Source of the DNA: an uncultured Bacteroidales bacterium
GTDB taxonomy: Bacteria; Bacteroidota; Bacteroidia; Bacteroidales; Paludibacteraceae
Length of the DNA stretch: 9,858 bases
Assembly (NCBI GenBank): GCA_937901225.1
Contig: CALCGX010000093.1
Span: 1 to 9,858, forward strand
Direction of reading: 5' to 3'
In this document: positions 6,564 through 9,858 of the stretch, piece by piece
Layout: each line of letters begins with the position of its first letter
Numbering within the stretch: the first letter of the stretch is position 1
Notes under the pieces: model-generated
What the model saw: the letters and a program-made list of their open reading frames with translations, nothing else
Databases searched by the model: none
What the model was told of the DNA's origin: nothing
Position numbers and translations under genes: made by a program

Positions 6564-8411
6564 CTACTTTTGGAGTTTTACAATGATTGTAGAGAGTGGC
6601 TCTACTACAATATCTGTTTGACTGAGATCGTAGGTTTTGCCAGTGATTACATCTACACCAACAGGATTGTATTGACTAAGAATCTCTGCATAGTTGGCGG
6701 TAGGGATAGTGCGAGTATCTGCGCTTGCATTGGCGAATACGAATACTGCTTCGCTATCGTTGTATCGGAAGAAACCATAAGTGTTATCACGACTCATGAA
6801 GTGCATGGTACGACCTGTATGAATGACAGGTTCACCTTTACGCCATTGGAACAACTTGCTTTGGAAGTCAAACATATCTTGTTGCTCTGCTGTGACTTGC
6901 TCGCCAAGTGGCAATGGCATACGCAGGGTAGAGTGACCCAAACTGCGGTCGGATGACTTCATGGCATACTCATCGCCATAGAATACTTGTGGAATACCGC
7001 GCATAGTTGCCAAGAGGGTGTATGCCAATTTCACACGACGTGGATCTTGATCTTTCACCACATCGGTGATACGATCCATATCGTGGTTGCCGAGCATAAT
7101 GAGGACATCATTGACATCCGCGTACATATAATCCATTGTCAGCACGTCGTAAACGCGTGTGAGACCACCGCCCCAACCTTGATTATCACTCTCCAATGCT
7201 TGACGGATTGCTTCTTCCAATGGGAAGTCCATTACACTTGGCATGTGGCTATCAAAGCCGTTATGGTTCTTCACGCCTGTTTGCCAATATGCAACGGCTG
7301 GAGTAGGGCGTGTCCAACATTCGCCTACAATATTGAAGTTAGGATACTCATCCATAATAGCTTTTACCCATTCGCTACCTGGAATCATCTCAATATATGG
7401 ATAGGTATCCACACGCAAACCATCGAGGTTCGCATATTCAATCCACCAGATAGCCCATTGCTTGAAGTATTGCAATAGATCTGGGTTCTCGAGGTTCATA
7501 TCTGGCATTGGACGGTCAAACCAACCGCGATTAGATAGTTGGCGATCGTATTGCGATGCATTGATGTCGTAGTTAGCTGAGAATACATTATGCGTATTGG
7601 TAAATGTATCAAATTGGTTAATCCAATCTTGGTAAGGAAGATCCTTCATCCACCAATGGGTACCGCCACAATGGTTTGGCACCATGTCCATGATAAATTT
7701 AATGCCTTTCTCATGTGCTTTCTCCACCATCTCGCAATACATCTCATTGTTGCCATAGCGAGGGTCGATATGATAATAGTCAGAGCATGCATAACCATGG
7801 TATGACCATGCAGCCTCATTGTCTTCCAAGAGTGGGGTAGGCCAGATGGCAGTAGCACCCAAGGAAGCGATATGATCAAGGCTGTTGATAATGCCTTGGA
7901 TATCGCCACCAAAACGTCCGTGTACATTCGCTTTATTTGCTGCTTCAGCCATTTGAGGACGGGTATTATTGCTCTCATCGCCGTCCACAAAGCGGTCTGA
8001 CATAATGAGGTAGATCAAGTCTGATGAATTGAAGCCTTGACGCTCGCGACTACCTTCACGGCGGGTATGAATGGTATAATCCACACTAGTGGTGCGTTTG
8101 CCCTTTTTGAGAGTAATGCGATAAGTACCAGGCTCGTTTACCGCCAAATCTACAAAGAGGTAGTTTGGACTCTCTGCATTATGTTGGCCCTTTACTTGCA
8201 AACCAGTGCATACACCTTTCATGATGCGACCGTTGTGCAACTGATTGATAGTTACTTGTGCATCGGCAAGGTCCTCACCATGTAGCAACAATGTGAGTGG
8301 GCAATTCATTTCTGTCCACCAGCATAGTGGCTCAGCACGATCAATACGAGGTTTAGCTTGCAAAGATAATGCACTAAAGAGTGCAATAAAAAGGAAAAGT
8401 TTTTTTGTCAT
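6564..8411 (-). CDS. Exported alpha-amylase family (GH13) enzyme, SusA/neopullulanase-like
   Basis: This predicted periplasmic glucan hydrolase (615 residues, close to SusA length) probably acts on maltooligosaccharides, pullulan or cyclodextrins. Residues 1-19 form a signal peptide (MTKKLFLFIALFSALSLQA) without a lipobox cysteine. An N-terminal beta-sandwich of the neopullulanase/cyclomaltodextrinase type spans about 20-120. The catalytic barrel follows. Conserved region I is DMVPNH (242-247). The nucleophile is Asp335 in GLRVD, the acid/base is Glu364 in IVGE and the transition-state stabiliser is Asp444 in GNHD. A C-terminal beta domain closes the chain from about 530. The segment after GDEYAMKSSDR reads STLRMPLPLGE where SusA-type enzymes usually have a DFPGG-like motif, so specificity may differ. 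No susB, susC or susD neighbour is present. It follows rnpB on the same strand and leads the yigZ-coaD-ctpA series. No clear promoter was found in its 50-bp upstream gap. Confidence 0.92.
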   Translation of the reverse strand: MTKKLFLFIALFSALSLQAKPRIDRAEPLCWWTEMNCPLTLLLHGEDLADAQVTINQLHNGRIMKGVCTGLQVKGQHNAESPNYLFVDLAVNEPGTYRITLKKGKRTTSVDYTIHTRREGSRERQGFNSSDLIYLIMSDRFVDGDESNNTRPQMAEAANKANVHGRFGGDIQGIINSLDHIASLGATAIWPTPLLEDNEAAWSYHGYACSDYYHIDPRYGNNEMYCEMVEKAHEKGIKFIMDMVPNHCGGTHWWMKDLPYQDWINQFDTFTNTHNVFSANYDINASQYDRQLSNRGWFDRPMPDMNLENPDLLQYFKQWAIWWIEYANLDGLRVDTYPYIEMIPGSEWVKAIMDEYPNFNIVGECWTRPTPAVAYWQTGVKNHNGFDSHMPSVMDFPLEEAIRQALESDNQGWGGGLTRVYDVLTMDYMYADVNDVLIMLGNHDMDRITDVVKDQDPRRVKLAYTLLATMRGIPQVFYGDEYAMKSSDRSLGHSTLRMPLPLGEQVTAEQQDMFDFQSKLFQWRKGEPVIHTGRTMHFMSRDNTYGFFRYNDSEAVFVFANASADTRTIPTANYAEILSQYNPVGVDVITGKTYDLSQTDIVVEPLSTIIVKLQK

Positions 8412-8461
8412 AGTATTATTATCTTTAGAGTCCTTAAGGGATGATTTATTGTCTTAAAAAA

Positions 8462-8791
8462 AATAGCGCATCTATAAGCCGGGTTCTGTACCCACTAGGG
8501 GTGTCTATCATTAATCTTGAGCTGCGTATTGCTACGTGCTTCTCTTGCTTCCTACCCTCCAGCTTGCGCGAGCAGCGCTCCTGCACTGGTATACTTGGAA
8601 TTGCAGCCCATCGTATGCTCGTATCACTTCCTCTCTTGCGAGATTGTTCGTCGCTTTTGCAGGGACCAAACATTGCTGCCTGACGGCCGTTAACCGCGAT
8701 GGTGCTCTATGCTGCCCGGACTTTCCTCGTGATAGGGGATTAAAGCCATACGCTTTTCTTCCCTTATCCCGCGATAGACCGATACACTATT
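8462..8791 (-). ncRNA. rnpB: RNase P RNA, bacterial A type
   Basis: This is the catalytic RNA that removes the 5' leader from pre-tRNAs. Both universal ends of the core are present on the minus strand. The 5' block GAGGAAAGTCCGGGC is the complement of 8714-8728, and the 3' block ACAGAACCCGGCTTA is the complement of 8475-8489; together they form the P4 region. I set the limits with helix P1. The complement of 8781-8791 (AAUAGUGUAUC) pairs over 11 positions, two of them G-U, with the complement of 8462-8472 (GAUGCGCUAUU), giving about 330 nt. A run of eight A on the plus strand at 8456-8463 gives a U-tract at the RNA's 3' end, which may aid termination, although no separate hairpin precedes it. 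Open frames across this stretch on either strand are spurious. Confidence 0.95.
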
Positions 8792-8965
8792 TTTTGTTCG
8801 CTTCGCTCACGTTGTGTGCGCTCTGCTCAGGTTCTGTCGCTTCGCGAGATTGCCTCCCCTCTTTTATAGGGTCCCCGAAAATTTTTAATTTTTGGGGAGA
8901 GCGGAGGCACAAGTCGCTTAATGCCGCAAGCGGCAGTCATTGCGACCTTGTTGCCGAACGCGAAG
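8792..8965. other. Structured intergenic region with nested inverted repeats; probable lineage junction
   Basis: This stretch holds no protein gene. Next to rnpB it is rich in TTCGCTTCGC-like words (8796-8850). A strong stem follows: 8873-8883 pairs with 8887-8897 (one G-U, TTT loop). It is enclosed by GCCTCC at 8852-8857 against GGAGGC at 8903-8908. A second nested hairpin has GTCGC 8913-8917 against GCGAC 8942-8946 outside, and TGCCG 8922-8926 against CGGCA 8931-8935 inside. No Bacteroidetes-type promoter (TTG, TAnnTTTG) was found for rnpB. Sequence to the left has Bacteroidales features and to the right Clostridia features, so a change of source genome probably lies in or near it. Confidence 0.45.
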
Positions 8966-9036
8966 AGCGGCATACGGGAATCGAACCCGCCTCCTCGGCT
9001 TGGGAAGCCGATGTATTACCGATATACGAATCCTGC
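8966..9036 (-). tRNA. tRNA-Gly(CCC), acceptor stem imperfect
   Basis: Reading the minus strand, a 71-nt cloverleaf folds. The D stem is GTAT/ATAC around ATCGGTA. The anticodon stem is TCGGC/GCCGA around loop TTCCCAA (anticodon CCC, glycine). The variable loop is GGAG, and the T arm is GCGGG-TTCGATT-CCCGT. The 3' acceptor strand ATGCCGC would pair perfectly with GCGGCAT, but the sequence reads GCAGGAT, giving mismatches at pairs 3-70 (A-C) and 5-68 (G-G). CCA is not encoded: the discriminator T is followed by CTT. The D arm resembles Firmicutes glycine tRNAs as I know them. It may be a functional but odd tRNA, a decayed copy, or a gene cut by a chimeric join at its 5' or 3' edge. Confidence 0.72.
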
Positions 9037-9162
9037 GTTTGTTATCAAGTTCCCTGCCATCATACCACACCCTCAACGCCTTTGCAAGGCGAAATTCGGC
9101 GCATACTTTTCCACAATTTTTCATACGGTGGAGCAAACTCAACTCACCAGGAGGCTGACCGT
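9037..9162. promoter_or_regulatory. Divergent intergenic region between tRNA-Gly and carboxypeptidase gene
   Basis: These 126 bp must hold the promoters for both flanking, divergently oriented genes if the arrangement is genuine. A short hairpin, CGCCTT 9077-9082 against AAGGCG 9086-9091, is present. I could not assign a convincing -35/-10 pair with standard spacing: TTGCAA at 9082-9087 and CATACT at 9102-9107 are only 14 bp apart. Confidence 0.3.
9149..9154 (+). promoter_or_regulatory. Strong Shine-Dalgarno site for the carboxypeptidase gene
   Basis: AGGAGG lies 8 bases before the ATG at 9163, which fixes that start. No gene in the central part of the window has such a site. This contrast supports a different source lineage (Firmicutes-like) for the right end. 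Confidence 0.9.
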
Positions 9163-9858
9163 ATGAAACGCTTGCTCTCACTGTTTCTCTCACTGACGCT
9201 CTTTTTCGCTCTCGCCGTCCCCTGCGGTGCGGTGGAGATTCCCCTCACCTCCCACAGCGCACTGCTGATGGAGAAAACCACCGGAGAAGTGCTCTTTGCC
9301 CAAAACGAGCACGAGGCATTGGCTCCGGCATCGGTGACAAAGATCATGACCATGCTGCTGGTGATGGAGGCCATCGACGAGGGCTCTATTGCCCTGGACG
9401 ATGTGGTGACCGTCAGCGCCCACGCCGCCTCCATGGGCGGGTCGCAGGTGTTTCTCTCCGAAGGGGAACAAATCACCGTGGATGATCTGCTCAAATCCCT
9501 CTGCGTCTCCTCCGGCAACGATGCCTCCGTGGCGCTGGCCGAACATGTCTGCGGTGTAACGGAGCTGTTCATCGATAAAATGAACCAACGGGCACAGGAG
9601 CTGGGTATGCAGAACACCCACTTCGTCAACTGCACCGGTCTCACCGCCGAGGGCCATCTCACCTCCGCCTATGACATCGCCCTCATGAGCCGTGAGTTGC
9701 TCTTACATCATCCCGAGATCCGCAACTACACCACCATCTGGATGGACACCATCCGAAACGGCACCTTTGGTCTGAGCAACACCAACAAGCTCATCCGCTT
9801 TTATGACGGAGCCACCGGGCTGAAAACCGGCTTTACCCAGTCGGCCCTGTACTGCCTG
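9163..9858 (+). CDS. dacF: D-alanyl-D-alanine carboxypeptidase (DacF-like PBP), 3'-truncated by window end
   Basis: This secreted, membrane-associated low-molecular-weight penicillin-binding protein removes the terminal D-Ala from peptidoglycan stem peptides. The first 232 residues are present and the frame is open at the window end, so the C-terminal part and any membrane anchor are outside. A signal peptide covers about residues 1-23 (MKRLLSLFLSLTLFFALAVP). All three active-site motifs of the S11 family are visible: SVTK (57-60, nucleophile Ser57), SGN (117-119) and KTG (221-223). The stretch EKTTGEVLFAQNEHEALAPA just before SVTK is typical of clostridial and Bacillus DacF/DacB proteins. 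Codons end mostly in G or C and the start has a perfect AGGAGG, unlike the rest of the window. The symbol is family-level; whether it is a sporulation or a vegetative enzyme cannot be decided here. Confidence 0.93.
   Translation, partial: MKRLLSLFLSLTLFFALAVPCGAVEIPLTSHSALLMEKTTGEVLFAQNEHEALAPASVTKIMTMLLVMEAIDEGSIALDDVVTVSAHAASMGGSQVFLSEGEQITVDDLLKSLCVSSGNDASVALAEHVCGVTELFIDKMNQRAQELGMQNTHFVNCTGLTAEGHLTSAYDIALMSRELLLHHPEIRNYTTIWMDTIRNGTFGLSNTNKLIRFYDGATGLKTGFTQSALYCL

Noticed and set aside
8446..8673. Open reading frames on both strands across the RNase P RNA gene
   Set aside because: The stretch is fully explained by rnpB: both conserved core blocks and the P1 helix are present, and the peptides resemble no family.
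9082..9107. TTGCAA / CATACT as a promoter for the carboxypeptidase gene
   Set aside because: The spacing is 14 bp and the -10 match is poor.
8918..9193. Open frames on both strands over the tRNA and its flanks
   Set aside because: They run through a foldable tRNA, contain no recognisable domain and have no credible start context.
9144..9662. Long minus-strand open frames opposite the carboxypeptidase gene
   Set aside because: They are GC-rich antisense shadows; the plus strand has signal peptide, SVTK, SGN and KTG motifs and a ribosome site.

Overview
The window looks like a metagenomic contig built from three compositionally different pieces. The central piece, about positions 361 to 8,800 or a little beyond, is ordinary bacterial chromosome and fits Bacteroidales best. 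Its genes lack purine-rich Shine-Dalgarno sites, it carries a catalytic methylmalonyl-CoA mutase chain, a single-chain 4Fe-4S serine dehydratase and a SusA-like exported GH13 enzyme, and the RNase P RNA is a compact A-type molecule. This lineage call rests on recognising families by eye, not on a search.

Layout. Positions 1-360 hold no recognisable gene and do not look like the missing upstream part of the mutase; they look non-bacterial (possibly eukaryotic). At about 361 a methylmalonyl-CoA mutase reading frame starts abruptly in mid-protein and runs to 1596 (+ strand). It is followed by a perfect 26-bp palindrome and a small array of GTTTAG-type repeats. An L-serine ammonia-lyase (sdaA, 1782-2987) and a diaminopimelate decarboxylase (lysA, 2980-4149) follow on the same strand and overlap by 8 bp. 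Convergent to them, and overlapping lysA by 13 bp at the 3' ends, is a minus-strand series. In transcription order it is rnpB (RNase P RNA, 8791-8462), a SusA-like alpha-amylase family enzyme (8411-6564), a short YigZ/IMPACT-family protein (6556-6170), coaD (6152-5715) and a C-terminal-processing protease (5687-4137). The protein genes are separated by only 7 to 27 bp and probably form one operon.

The last ~0.9 kb changes character. A tRNA-Gly(CCC) on the minus strand (9036-8966) has a Firmicutes-like D arm and an imperfect acceptor stem. A divergent, GC-rich D-alanyl-D-alanine carboxypeptidase of the clostridial DacF type (9163 to the window end) has a textbook AGGAGG ribosome binding site. 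This end probably comes from a Clostridia genome, so the join is either an assembly or library chimera or, less likely, a recent transfer.

Functionally the central genes are core metabolism: propionate/succinate conversion (mutase), serine deamination to pyruvate, the last step of lysine synthesis, coenzyme A synthesis, glucan breakdown, periplasmic proteolysis and tRNA 5' processing. I found no convincing new defence, mobile or biosynthetic system. The observations most worth checking are the two probable junctions, the imperfect tRNA, the repeat array upstream of sdaA and the divergent GH13 enzyme.
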